From assembly GCF_013215705.1 (NCBI RefSeq), contig NZ_JABSQR010000006.1:1-64000 (forward strand): a DNA stretch of 64,000 bases. Reading direction: 5' to 3'. This stretch comes from Moritella sp. GTDB taxonomy: Bacteria; Pseudomonadota; Gammaproteobacteria; Enterobacterales; Moritellaceae. The notes below the pieces were generated by a model that worked only from the letters and a program-made list of their open reading frames with translations, did no database searches and had not been told where the DNA came from. Position 1 is the first letter of the stretch. Each line of letters opens with the position of its first letter. Positions 17,278 through 25,684 of the stretch are shown here, piece after piece. A program made the translations under genes and the position numbers.

Positions 17278-17330
17278 CCTTCGATTTTTATTTATTCTTT
17301 CCTTCGGCTCTTTATTTATTCTTACCTTCG
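17278..17330 (-). repeat. Short direct repeats duplicating the 3' tail of prpB
   Basis: CCTTCG recurs at 17278, 17301 and 17325 on the plus strand, giving two units of 23-24 bp and part of a third. The shared unit contains TTTATTTATTC. On the minus strand the first unit is the last five codons and stop of prpB, and the next copy lies just downstream and again carries the stop. It looks like a small tandem duplication. Confidence 0.6.
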
Positions 17331-18220
17331 GAAAATAGATTATCTAATTTTTGCTCATAGTCGTGATAACCGAGATAATCATATAAATCCATACGCGTTT
17401 GCATATTATCAACTACGGCTTTTTGGTCTCCATCAACCAGCAACGTTTTATAAACCAGCTCAGCAGCTTTATTCATCGCGCGGAATGCCGATAATGGGTA
17501 CAGCACCATGGCACAACCCCACTCTCCAAGTTGCGCTTTATTCCATAATTCGGTTTGCCCAAATTCTGTGATATTTGCCAAAATAGGCACATCTAACGCA
17601 GCCGAGAATGCACGGTAATGCGCTTCGGTTTTCACTGCCTCAGCAAAAATACCGTCCGCACCAGCGTCAACATAGGCTTGTGCTCTTGCTATCGCGGCTT
17701 CCAAGCCTTCTTGTGCGAATGAATCGGTACGCGCCATAATGAAAAAATCAGCATCAGTACGGGCATCAACAGCAGCGCGGATACGATCAACCATCTCTTC
17801 TGTCGACACAATTTCTTTATTGGGACGATGACCACAACGTTTTTGTGCTACTTGATCTTCTAAATGCACCGCTGCGGCACCCGCTTTTTCCATATCTCGA
17901 ATGGTTTTAGCAATGTTAAAAGCCCCGCCCCAACCGGTATCAATATCAACCAACAAAGGTAAACTCGATGCGGCAGTAATACGCTGTACATCGGCGATCA
18001 CATCATTCAATGAGGTCATGCCTAAATCCGGTAAACCGTAAGACGCATTGGCAACACCACCACCTGACAGATAGATAGCCTGATGGCCTAATTGTTCAGC
18101 CATCATTGCGCAATACGCATTAATAGTACCGACGACTTGCAGGGGTTTATTATTGGTCAGTGCTAAACGAAACTTAGCGCCTGGGGATAAACGTTGAGAC
18201 GAAAGTGACTCTGTAGACAT
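17312..18220 (-). CDS. prpB: PrpB, 2-methylisocitrate lyase
   Basis: A 302-residue enzyme of the isocitrate lyase / PEP mutase superfamily. It splits 2-methylisocitrate into pyruvate and succinate, the last step of the cycle. The catalytic Lys-Arg-Cys-Gly-His-Arg-Pro loop is near residue 130. The Mg-binding Val-Asp-Ile-Asp-Thr-Gly-Trp-Gly (about 91) and the substrate-binding Gly-Gly-Gly-Val-Ala-Asn are present. It is the first enzyme gene of the operon, 13 bp after the regulator. Confidence 0.95.
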   Translation of the reverse strand: MSTESLSSQRLSPGAKFRLALTNNKPLQVVGTINAYCAMMAEQLGHQAIYLSGGGVANASYGLPDLGMTSLNDVIADVQRITAASSLPLLVDIDTGWGGAFNIAKTIRDMEKAGAAAVHLEDQVAQKRCGHRPNKEIVSTEEMVDRIRAAVDARTDADFFIMARTDSFAQEGLEAAIARAQAYVDAGADGIFAEAVKTEAHYRAFSAALDVPILANITEFGQTELWNKAQLGEWGCAMVLYPLSAFRAMNKAAELVYKTLLVDGDQKAVVDNMQTRMDLYDYLGYHDYEQKLDNLFSEGKNK

Positions 18221-18233
18221 ATAATTTCTCTCC

Positions 18234-18947
18234 TTAAACTGGTGTGGGGCCTGTCTTTAATTCTGCGGCTAGTTGACGTGCAATTTTAGTTTCAATGTTT
18301 TTACGTGACGCGGCGATATGACGGCGCATCAGCATTTCGGCTAACTCTCCATCTCGATCACTGATGGCTTCGATAATTTGAGCGTGTTCTGAAAAAGCGC
18401 GGCTGGCTCTGGGGCTATGCATACCAAACTGACAGCGATACATACGCACTAAATGATAGAGCTGACCACATATTAATTGAATGAGTTGGGCATTATGACT
18501 GCCCAAGATGACTTTATAATGAAAATCTAAATCACCTTCTTCTTGATAATAAGCAACGCCATCTTTCAGTGCTTGTGACATAGCGTGTTGGTTAAGCATG
18601 GCCTTCATGTCGACAATTTCAGCATCACTCATGTTTTCTGCCGCTTGTCTGCATGCCATGCCTTCTAACGCTTCACGCACAAAGTACAGGTCGAGTAATC
18701 CTTGTGTTGTGCATTGCACCACCCGTGAGCCAACGTTGGCTTTACGTTCAATTAAATGGCATTTCTCTAATCGATTTAATGCTTCGCGAAGGGTAGAACG
18801 GCTGATTTGATATTGCTTTGCGAGTTCTGGCTCACTGATCTTACTGCCAGCAAGCAGCTCACCTTCAACAATGGCACGCTGCATTTGCTCAAAGACTTTA
18901 TCGGCTGTAGTCACAGCGACTATTTTCGTTGGATCATCTAAAGGCAT
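18234..18947 (-). CDS. GntR/FCD regulator of the propionate operon
   Basis: A 237-residue FadR-subfamily regulator: an N-terminal winged helix (residues 15-80, with Ser-Arg-Ser-Thr-Leu-Arg-Glu-Ala-Leu in the recognition helix) and a C-terminal all-helical FCD ligand domain, whose metal-binding Asp-Leu-Asp-Phe-His, His and His residues are visible. It leads the prp operon, as in Shewanella and Vibrio (called PrpQ in some regulon work), and probably responds to a methylcitrate-cycle intermediate. A 12-bp palindrome 3 bp upstream of its ATG suggests autoregulation. Confidence 0.85.
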   Translation of the reverse strand: MPLDDPTKIVAVTTADKVFEQMQRAIVEGELLAGSKISEPELAKQYQISRSTLREALNRLEKCHLIERKANVGSRVVQCTTQGLLDLYFVREALEGMACRQAAENMSDAEIVDMKAMLNQHAMSQALKDGVAYYQEEGDLDFHYKVILGSHNAQLIQLICGQLYHLVRMYRCQFGMHSPRASRAFSEHAQIIEAISDRDGELAEMLMRRHIAASRKNIETKIARQLAAELKTGPTPV

Positions 18948-18950
18948 AAG

Positions 18951-18962
18951 ATTGTCGACAAT
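18951..18962. promoter_or_regulatory. Probable GntR (PrpQ-type) operator
   Basis: ATTGTCGACAAT is a perfect 12-bp palindrome 3 bp upstream of the gntR start. A related but imperfect copy, TTGTCAACA, lies at 18999-19008. Form and position fit a FadR-type GntR operator blocking the prp operon. The link to the regulator is inferred. Confidence 0.55.
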
Positions 18963-19120
18963 GTTTAAATTTAACTCAATACTATTAGCTTTTTACAATT
19001 TGTCAACATTTACGCAACTAAACGCTCGATTTTAAGCGATGATTAAATCTATAATGTGAATACTCAATTTAGTACGCTGCACTGTTATTGGTTATTGGCT
19101 AAACGATAAACGTGCTTAAT

Positions 19121-19232
19121 TTGGTGAGGTGGATAAGCAACCGCGTCAGTTTCTGGGCTTGAAACGTGGCCAACGAGAAAGAAGCAGAACCCTGTAATAG
19201 CTAATTCTCGACGCGTTTTTCACACCTCAACT
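19121..19232. other. Multi-stem inverted-repeat element of unknown nature
   Basis: Outer arms TGAGGTG (19125-19131) and CACCTCA (19223-19229) enclose CGCGTC (19142-19147) and GACGCG (19210-19215). Inside lie two hairpins: GTTTC/GAAAC (19149-19153 / 19161-19165, 7-nt loop) and GAGAA/TTCTC (19175-19179 / 19205-19209). Together they would fold as a three-way junction. No coding frame is convincing. It could be a structured RNA, a MITE, or the end of a decayed IS200/IS605-like element. It occupies the middle of the 18948-19416 gap, which otherwise holds the gntR operators and the BCCT promoter region. Confidence 0.4.
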
Positions 19233-19416
19233 ACCTGCTATACGAATACATTTTACGATAAACTAATTTGCTATCCCGTTATTAATAACTATTCTATCGT
19301 TATGGTTAATACCCTTTATATTGATATTTATCCGGTATTTATACCTGATATTTGCTAAACTTATCAGTAACAAATAGATACACGATATAGAACAGAACTG
19401 TTCTAACTGAGGACTA

Positions 19417-20997
19417 ATGAGTATTAATAAGGATAAATACAGTATTGACAACACTGATTATACTGTCGGACAAGATAACGTCCAAAAATGGGGTTTTGAT
19501 GTACACAACCCAGTGTTTGGTATCAGTGCATCGTTAATTGGCCTATTCTTGGTCGCTATTTTATTAGTAGAACCTGAAACATCGAAATCATTCCTGGACG
19601 GCATCAAATGGTGGATCATTGGGGCTTTTGACGGCCTATTCATGTGGTCTGCAAATATCTTTGTTATTTTCTGTCTCGGGTTAATTGTTTCGCCATACGG
19701 TAAAATTCGTTTAGGTGGTGATGACGCTAAACCGGATTATAGCCGCATGTCTTGGATAGCGATGTTATTTGCTGCTGGCATGGGCATTGGCTTAATGTTC
19801 TGGGGGGTTGCAGAACCTGTGGCTTATTACACAGGTTGGTATGAGACGCCACTTAATGTGACCGCAAATACACCCGAAGCGGCAAAACTGGCATTAGGCG
19901 CGACTATGTTCCACTGGGGTTTACACCCATGGGCAATTTATGGTGTTGTTGCATTATCACTGGCTTTCTTTGCTTATAACAAAGGCCTGCCTCTTTCAAT
20001 GCGCTCTGTATTCTACCCTATCTTAGGTGATAGAACGTGGGGCTGGGCTGGTCATATCGTGGATATCCTAGCGGTATTAGCTACCTTGTTTGGTTTAGCG
20101 ACATCACTCGGTTTAGGCGCGCAGCAAGCTGCAAGTGGTTTCCATCATATATTCGGCATTGAGAACGGCTTATTTTTACAAATAACGATCATCATAGTTG
20201 TTACCTTGCTGGCTGTTGTATCGGTAGTTCGTGGCATTGATGGGGGCGTAAAAGTAATTAGTAACATCAACATGCTACTTGCATTAGTACTATTAATATT
20301 CGTTATTTTAGTTACATTTGCCGTTTCAATGGGCACAGTACCAACGACTATCATGAGTTATATTGAAAATATCATCCCATTAAGTAATCCAATTGGTCGT
20401 GAAGACGAAGCTTGGATGCATGGCTGGACTGTTTTCTACTGGGCATGGTGGATCTCATGGTCACCATTCGTTGGTATGTTCATTGCTCGTATTTCACGTG
20501 GCCGTACAATTCGTGAATTCATCACTGCGGTACTACTTGTTCCAACCAGTGTGACAGTATTGTGGATGTCTGTATTTGGTGGCGTAGCCATTGATCAAGT
20601 AGTGAATAACGTGGGTATTTTAGGTAGTGAAGGCTTAACGGATGTACCTTTAGCTATGTTCCAAATGTTTGATTCTTTACCTATGGGTGAAGTGTTATCA
20701 ATGTTGGCAATCGTATTGGTATTAGTATTTTTCATTACCTCGTCTGATTCAGGTTCATTAGTTATCGACAGCATTACTGCTGGTGGTAAAGTTGATGCGC
20801 CAATACCACAACGTGTGTTCTGGGCATTAATTGAAGGTGCAATTGCTGCCGCGCTACTTTGGGTTGGTGGTACACAAGCAATTGAAGCACTGCAAGCTGG
20901 TGCGATTTCAACCGCACTACCTTTCACGATTATCTTGTTAGTGATGTGTGTGAGCTTGATAATGGGTTTGAGAACAGAACAGTATAATCGTAAATGA
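19417..20997 (+). CDS. BCCT family betaine/choline/carnitine transporter
   Basis: A 526-residue inner-membrane protein with about 12 spans. The sodium-site segment Gly-Met-Gly-Ile-Gly-Leu-Met-Phe-Trp-Gly-Val-Ala-Glu-Pro lies near residues 127-140. The family signature Trp-Ala-Trp-Trp-Ile-Ser-Trp-Ser-Pro-Phe-Val-Gly-Met-Phe-Ile-Ala-Arg-Ile-Ser-Arg is near 343-362. The tryptophan-rich ligand box suggests uptake of glycine betaine or a related trimethylammonium compound, as expected for a marine cell. The C-terminal tail is short, without the long regulatory extension of BetT. GAGGA precedes the ATG, and a strong terminator follows. Confidence 0.9.
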   Translation: MSINKDKYSIDNTDYTVGQDNVQKWGFDVHNPVFGISASLIGLFLVAILLVEPETSKSFLDGIKWWIIGAFDGLFMWSANIFVIFCLGLIVSPYGKIRLGGDDAKPDYSRMSWIAMLFAAGMGIGLMFWGVAEPVAYYTGWYETPLNVTANTPEAAKLALGATMFHWGLHPWAIYGVVALSLAFFAYNKGLPLSMRSVFYPILGDRTWGWAGHIVDILAVLATLFGLATSLGLGAQQAASGFHHIFGIENGLFLQITIIIVVTLLAVVSVVRGIDGGVKVISNINMLLALVLLIFVILVTFAVSMGTVPTTIMSYIENIIPLSNPIGREDEAWMHGWTVFYWAWWISWSPFVGMFIARISRGRTIREFITAVLLVPTSVTVLWMSVFGGVAIDQVVNNVGILGSEGLTDVPLAMFQMFDSLPMGEVLSMLAIVLVLVFFITSSDSGSLVIDSITAGGKVDAPIPQRVFWALIEGAIAAALLWVGGTQAIEALQAGAISTALPFTIILLVMCVSLIMGLRTEQYNRK

Positions 20998-21055
20998 TTA
21001 GCATATTAGGTTTTCAACTGTGAAAATCTAATGTTCTACATTGAACCGCAATAAC

Positions 21056-21090
21056 AGGCCACTCGTTACATTGACGAGTGGCCTTTTCTT
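21056..21090 (+). terminator. Rho-independent terminator after the BCCT gene
   Basis: An 11-bp perfect stem (21056-21066 / 21074-21084) with a 7-nt loop is followed by TTTCTTT. It lies 58 bp after the BCCT stop. Confidence 0.9.
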
Positions 21091-21180
21091 TATATACGAT
21101 AAATCAATCGCCCAGCGTTATTCTAATATAAGTAACTGGCTATTGCGCTTTCAACAAAACTTGTTACTATTGCCACTTAT

Positions 21181-21268
21181 ATAGTCGGGGGGCCTAATAG
21201 GCTGAGATCGCACATTAATTGCGAGACCCGTTGAACCTGATTCAGTTAACACTGACGTAGGGAACTAT
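21181..21268 (+). promoter_or_regulatory. TPP riboswitch (THI element)
   Basis: The conserved blocks are in order: GGGG near 21187, GGCTGAGA (21200-21207), ACCCGTTGAACCTGAT (21226-21241), then ACGTAGGGAA (21255-21264). P1 is closed by ATAGT/ACTAT (21181-21185 / 21264-21268). The segment 21254-21261 is perfectly complementary to 21295-21302 (8 bp) and partly so to 21324-21336, giving a plausible switch between P1 and a downstream structure before the thiD ribosome site (AGGGA, about 21344). It should lower expression of the thiD-thiZXY-tenA operon when thiamine pyrophosphate is present. Confidence 0.95.
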
Positions 21269-21353
21269 CAGTCTCGCTTCTCAAGATTTGACCTCCTACG
21301 TCTCAACATCTTTGGCTTGATAAAGTTCCTATACGTCTGTACTAGGGATATTT

Positions 21354-22253
21354 ATGCTAAAGGTTACACCCACTGACGTTTTATCAACACACAGTATTTC
21401 AAAAAATGGCACATCAACACCGATTTCATTAAAACAAAGCCCATCAATACCTATTGTATTAACGATCGCAGGTTCTGATAGTGGTGGCGGTGCAGGTATT
21501 CAAGCTGATATCAAAGCCATATCTGCAACCGGTAGTTACGCTTGTACTGTAATAACAGCCATTACCGCGCAAAATACCCTTGGCGTTTCCGCCATCTTCC
21601 CTATTCCGCTTGAACATGTTGAAAAACAACTTGATGCCGTCTTTAGCGATTTAAATATTGTAGCCGTGAAAATAGGCATGCTAGCTGACAGCGAAATCAT
21701 CAAGGTTGTCGCCGCTAAGATTAAACAATACAAGCCAGATTTTTTAGTCGTTGATCCTGTCATGATTGCCACCAGCGGCGATTTATTGCTACAAGAATCT
21801 GCGATCAGCACGCTTAAATCAGTACTGCTGCCATTAGCCGATTTGATCACCCCTAACCTACCCGAAGGTGCTGCTTTAATTGGTTCAGATGTGCCAACCA
21901 ATGAAGATGAAATGGGCAGCATGATTAGCGAATTACGTCAGCTTAATGTCAATGCAGTACTATTAAAAGGCGGTCACTTAGAACAAGATGAAAACAGTAA
22001 CGATTTACTCATCTTCCAAGATCATGTTGAACAGTTAACCGCGAAACGCATTAATACCCACAATACGCACGGCACTGGCTGTACGCTATCCTCTGCAATC
22101 GCATCCTACTTGGCCCAAGGCCATGATCTACTGCAAGCGGTGAAGTTAGGTAAAAAATACATTTCCAATGCCATTGCCCACGCAGACGAATTAGATATAG
22201 GCAGCGGCCACGGTCCAGTCAATCACTTCTTTGCTGGCCACGCTAATGTCTAG
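21354..22253 (+). CDS. thiD: ThiD, hydroxymethylpyrimidine (phosphate) kinase
   Basis: A 299-residue ribokinase-fold enzyme that phosphorylates HMP and HMP-P to HMP-PP for thiamine synthesis. Ala-Gly-Ser-Asp-Ser-Gly-Gly-Gly-Ala-Gly-Ile-Gln-Ala-Asp lies at 39-52 (it would be at about 10 in the E. coli enzyme), and the anion hole Gly-Thr-Gly-Cys-Thr-Leu-Ser-Ser-Ala is near 241. About 30 extra N-terminal residues precede the core. ATG at 21354 has AGGGA upstream, so the extension is probably translated. First gene of the TPP-controlled operon. Confidence 0.95.
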   Translation: MLKVTPTDVLSTHSISKNGTSTPISLKQSPSIPIVLTIAGSDSGGGAGIQADIKAISATGSYACTVITAITAQNTLGVSAIFPIPLEHVEKQLDAVFSDLNIVAVKIGMLADSEIIKVVAAKIKQYKPDFLVVDPVMIATSGDLLLQESAISTLKSVLLPLADLITPNLPEGAALIGSDVPTNEDEMGSMISELRQLNVNAVLLKGGHLEQDENSNDLLIFQDHVEQLTAKRINTHNTHGTGCTLSSAIASYLAQGHDLLQAVKLGKKYISNAIAHADELDIGSGHGPVNHFFAGHANV

Positions 22254-23043
22254 TACCTCGCAACTTAAAGAGAGCCTTGCGGTAAAAATTGCGATTAAGA
22301 ACGGTTATTTACATTATAACGACAGTATTGAACCCGTATTAAGCCAACTAAACATGACGATTCCAGCTCGGCAGTGGACGTGTATTTTAGGTCGCAGCGG
22401 CTGTGGTAAAACCTCGCTACTGCGTTACCTTGCAGGATTGTTAGATCAGCAAATTACGTGGTCTGGAGAACTCTCAATTAACGCCAATCACTTAGCTCAA
22501 CCTGACTTAACCAATCAGATTGCTTACATGGCACAACAAGACTTATTGCTGCCTTGGTTATCCGTGCTCGACAATGTCATGTTAAGTAGTAAATTCGGAA
22601 CAGAAAAATCTGCGGAAAAAACGGACAAAGCACTCGATCTATTGGCTAAGGTAGGCCTTGCTGATAATGCCAATCGTTTTCCGCAACAACTGTCTGGTGG
22701 CATGCGTCAACGCGCGGCACTGGCAAGAACATTAATGCAAGACAAACCCGTCGTATTAATGGATGAACCCTTTTCAGCGTTAGATGCCGTCACCCGTTAT
22801 CGATTACAAGAGCTTGCTTGTGAATTGTTAAAAGATAAAACAGTGGTATTAATCACTCACGAGCCACAAGAAGCGATCCGCCTCGCTGATCATATCTATA
22901 TTATGCAAGGTAAACCCGCTGGAGCAGAATACTTGCAAGTGCCGACATCGGCGACACCCCGTCCATTCGATGCTGAATGTGCACAGTTACAGCAACAAAT
23001 CATGACTTGTTTAGCCCAGGAATATGGAGCTGAACATGAATAA
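22246..23043 (+). CDS. thiZ: ThiZ, ATPase of the pyrimidine-precursor ABC transporter
   Basis: A 265-residue ABC ATPase of the NitT/TauT type. Walker A Gly-Arg-Ser-Gly-Cys-Gly-Lys-Thr is near residue 50. The Q-loop is Met-Ala-Gln-Gln-Asp, the signature Leu-Ser-Gly-Gly-Met-Arg-Gln-Arg, and Walker B Val-Val-Leu-Met-Asp-Glu-Pro-Phe-Ser-Ala-Leu-Asp. The H-loop His lies in Ile-Thr-His-Glu-Pro. The ATG at 22246 overlaps the thiD stop by 8 bp, so translation is coupled. With ThiX and ThiY it imports an HMP precursor such as formylaminopyrimidine. Confidence 0.9.
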   Translation: MSSTSQLKESLAVKIAIKNGYLHYNDSIEPVLSQLNMTIPARQWTCILGRSGCGKTSLLRYLAGLLDQQITWSGELSINANHLAQPDLTNQIAYMAQQDLLLPWLSVLDNVMLSSKFGTEKSAEKTDKALDLLAKVGLADNANRFPQQLSGGMRQRAALARTLMQDKPVVLMDEPFSALDAVTRYRLQELACELLKDKTVVLITHEPQEAIRLADHIYIMQGKPAGAEYLQVPTSATPRPFDAECAQLQQQIMTCLAQEYGAEHE

Positions 23044-23842
23044 TATCATTAATTCAAACCTTACACATCAGCACAATAGCAAAGACAAGCAACAACAAGT
23101 CCCTATTAGCCCGGTACTGCGCATGATCATTAGTGCACTGGTTATCATCGGATTATGGCAAAGTATGGTGGTTATTTTTGACATGCCTTCTTTCATTCTT
23201 CCCGCGCCACTCGCTGTTTTTGAACGTTTAATCGAGCGTCATGACGTCTTGTTAAAACATACATTAGTCACCGCGCAAGAAATTGTATTTGGCTTGTTAC
23301 TCGGTTTATTTATGGGGCTATTTTTTGCGCTGCAAATGCTGTTGTTTAAACCCATTAAGCATTGGTTATTACCTATCTTGATCGCCAGTCAAGCTATTCC
23401 AGTATTCGCCATTGCACCAGTACTGATGCTGTGGCTGGGTTATGGCATGGCTTCCAAGATTGTCATGGCCGCCTTAATTATCTTTTTCCCCGTCACAACC
23501 TGCTGTTATGACGGTTTACGCAATACACCAACGGGTTATTTAGATCTAGCTAAAACCATGGGCGCGACTAAATGGCAGCTGTTACGCCATATTCAACTGC
23601 CCGCGTCACTGCCGACATTAGCATCGGGTATCCGTGTGGCTGTCGTTATAGCACCGATTGGCGCAGTAGCAGGTGAATGGGTAGGTTCGAGTGCTGGCTT
23701 GGGTTATCTCATGCTCCAGGCTAATGCACGCATGATGATTGATGAAATGTTTGCCGCATTGCTGATCCTATCCGCCCTGTCAGTCTTGCTTTATTTTGTC
23801 ACTGACAAAGCATTGAAAAAACTCATTCCTTGGGAAAAATAA
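23036..23842 (+). CDS. thiX: ThiX, permease of the pyrimidine-precursor ABC transporter
   Basis: A 268-residue inner-membrane permease of the BPD_transp_1 type with about six spans. The cytoplasmic EAA-like loop is Ala-Lys-Thr-Met-Gly-Ala-Thr-Lys-Trp-Gln-Leu-Leu-Arg. The ATG at 23036, inside the last codons of thiZ, is preceded by GGAG at 6 nt, so it is preferred over the in-frame ATG at 23024. It should pair with ThiZ and receive substrate from ThiY. Confidence 0.9.
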   Translation: MNNIINSNLTHQHNSKDKQQQVPISPVLRMIISALVIIGLWQSMVVIFDMPSFILPAPLAVFERLIERHDVLLKHTLVTAQEIVFGLLLGLFMGLFFALQMLLFKPIKHWLLPILIASQAIPVFAIAPVLMLWLGYGMASKIVMAALIIFFPVTTCCYDGLRNTPTGYLDLAKTMGATKWQLLRHIQLPASLPTLASGIRVAVVIAPIGAVAGEWVGSSAGLGYLMLQANARMMIDEMFAALLILSALSVLLYFVTDKALKKLIPWEK

Positions 23843-23931
23843 TCAAGCAGCTGTGACTAACACAGTGTTTATTAAAAATAACGAATGCACTCATATTAAA
23901 TACAACACTATAAATATAAAAAGGACATTTA

Positions 23932-24879
23932 ATGAAAAACAACACTTTACTCAAGGCGGCGGCATTTACCGCGGCGATATTGTCGGCAAACGTACATGCA
24001 GAAACAAAGACCCTAACCCTGATGTTAGATTGGTTTGTTAATCCGAACCACGGCCCTATTATTATTGCTAAAGAGCGCGGCTACTTTACAGAGCAAGGCA
24101 TTAATGTCGTGATCCAAGAACCCTCGGATCCAAGCATGCCACCAAAACTTGTCGCCGCGAATAAAATTGATCTGGCGATCACCTATCAACCGAATTTAAC
24201 CATTGATGTCGCGGCTGGTTTACCGCTTATCCGTTCTGCAACCTTGATCGCCACACCCCTTAATACCTTAATGGTGCTCGACAACAACAAAATTAACAAC
24301 ATGTCTGATTTAAAAGGTAAAAAAATTGGTATCGCTATTGCGGGTAACGAAGAAGCGACAATCGGCACTATGCTAAAGACTGGCGGCGTTAATTATGATG
24401 ACGTACAAATAATTAATGTTGGTTGGGCGCTATCATCATCACTTGCATCAGGTAAAGTGGATGCAATCTGGGGTGGCTTACGTAACTTTGAAACCAATCA
24501 ACTGGAACTTAAAGGTTTTAAAACCAAAGCATTTTTCCCAGAAGAGCACGGTGTACCAGCTTATGACGAATTGATATTTGTCGCTAACGCCAATACCTAT
24601 GACAAAACCGCTATCCAAGCCTTTAATAAAGCCTTGGAGAAAGCAACTACCTACATAGTTAATCACCCACAAGCATCATGGACAGAGTTTGTTGCTTATG
24701 CACCTGACACGCTAAATAACGAGTTAAATAAACGCGCTTGGAACGATACCCTTACTCGTTTCGCACTGCGTCCTTCTGCGGTTGATTTAAAACGTTATGA
24801 CGATTATGCCGAATTCATGTATTCGCAAAAAATCATCAAAACTTTACCCAAAGCACAAGATTACGTGCCGACACTGTAA
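23932..24879 (+). CDS. thiY: ThiY, periplasmic pyrimidine-precursor binding protein
   Basis: A 315-residue solute-binding protein of the NMT1/THI5-like family. A signal peptide (residues 1-23, ending Ala-Asn-Val-His-Ala) precedes Leu-Met-Leu-Asp-Trp-Phe-Val-Asn-Pro-Asn-His-Gly-Pro, the typical opening of ThiY/Thi5 proteins that bind HMP or formylaminopyrimidine. It has no lipobox, so it is free in the periplasm. The AAGGA ribosome site is 7 nt upstream. Confidence 0.9.
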   Translation: MKNNTLLKAAAFTAAILSANVHAETKTLTLMLDWFVNPNHGPIIIAKERGYFTEQGINVVIQEPSDPSMPPKLVAANKIDLAITYQPNLTIDVAAGLPLIRSATLIATPLNTLMVLDNNKINNMSDLKGKKIGIAIAGNEEATIGTMLKTGGVNYDDVQIINVGWALSSSLASGKVDAIWGGLRNFETNQLELKGFKTKAFFPEEHGVPAYDELIFVANANTYDKTAIQAFNKALEKATTYIVNHPQASWTEFVAYAPDTLNNELNKRAWNDTLTRFALRPSAVDLKRYDDYAEFMYSQKIIKTLPKAQDYVPTL

Positions 24880-24913
24880 TTAGTCATTGTTGTAGACAAT
24901 CATCGAGAAAATT

Positions 24914-25576
24914 ATGAATCATCAAGATCTAATCAATGCCTGTCGTGAAGATTGGCTGGCGTATACTCAGCATGCGTTTGTGCAACAATTATCGCAAGGA
25001 ACATTAGCACAGCCGAGTTACTTACATTACCTTAAGCAAGATTTTTTGTTTCTTAAACAATATGCCCGTGCTTACGCGTTAGCCATTTACAAAGCCCGTA
25101 CCCTCGCGGATATGCGTAAAGCGCTGCCGAGTGTCCATGCATTACTGGATTCTGAAATTGGTCACCACGTTACTTACTGTGGCAAGTGGGGATTAACCGA
25201 ATCCGATTTAGAAGCAGAACCAGAAGACTTTGGCACCGTTGCTTACACACGTTATGTGCTGGATGCGGGTATGGCGGGTGATATCGTCGATCTCTACGCT
25301 GCGCTAGCGCCCTGTTCTATTGGTTACGCCGAAATTGGCCGTAATCTCGCTGTGAATGCAAACACCAAGCTAATTGATAACCCGTTTGCCAGTTGGATTG
25401 AACTCTATAGTGGAGATGAATTCCAACAAGGGGTCGCACAAGGCACTGCACATCTTGATGAGTTACTCGCTGAGATTGACGCCAACAGTCAACGTGGCCG
25501 CAATCTAATTCATGTATTTAGAACGGCGACGCGTATGGAAATTGCATTTTGGCAGCAAGGACTTGATGTATCTTAA
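24914..25576 (+). CDS. tenA: TenA, aminopyrimidine aminohydrolase
   Basis: A 220-residue all-helical TenA. The catalytic cysteine is in Ala-Pro-Cys-Ser-Ile-Gly-Tyr near residue 136. The paired acidic residues in Leu-Asp-Ser-Glu-Ile and the late Glu in Arg-Met-Glu-Ile-Ala-Phe-Trp-Gln are present. It converts aminomethyl-pyrimidine to HMP, the salvage step that matches the ThiXYZ importer and ThiD kinase. Last gene of the operon; a strong hairpin follows. Confidence 0.95.
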   Translation: MNHQDLINACREDWLAYTQHAFVQQLSQGTLAQPSYLHYLKQDFLFLKQYARAYALAIYKARTLADMRKALPSVHALLDSEIGHHVTYCGKWGLTESDLEAEPEDFGTVAYTRYVLDAGMAGDIVDLYAALAPCSIGYAEIGRNLAVNANTKLIDNPFASWIELYSGDEFQQGVAQGTAHLDELLAEIDANSQRGRNLIHVFRTATRMEIAFWQQGLDVS

Positions 25577-25619
25577 GAAAAGCCAAATAACTAACACCAA
25601 ATAACCAGTGCCATAAAAT

Positions 25620-25656
25620 AGCCCGTTATATCATCAAATATTAACGGGCTGTTTTG
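25620..25656. terminator. Bidirectional terminator between tenA and the exonuclease gene
   Basis: AGCCCGTTA (25620-25628) pairs with TAACGGGCT (25642-25650) over 9 bp with a 13-nt loop, followed by GTTTTG on the plus strand; the flank read from the minus strand is A+T-rich. It separates two convergent transcripts. Confidence 0.8.
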
Positions 25657-25684
25657 TTCAAACCAAACTTACTTCAATCTTTAA

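Noticed and set aside
19263-19454. Minus-strand Ile-rich frame in the leader of the BCCT gene
   Set aside because: It is a product of A+T-rich DNA, low in complexity, without a ribosome site.
23853-24041. Small plus-strand frame overlapping the start of thiY
   Set aside because: Out of frame with thiY, no ribosome site; the thiY start and signal peptide explain the DNA.
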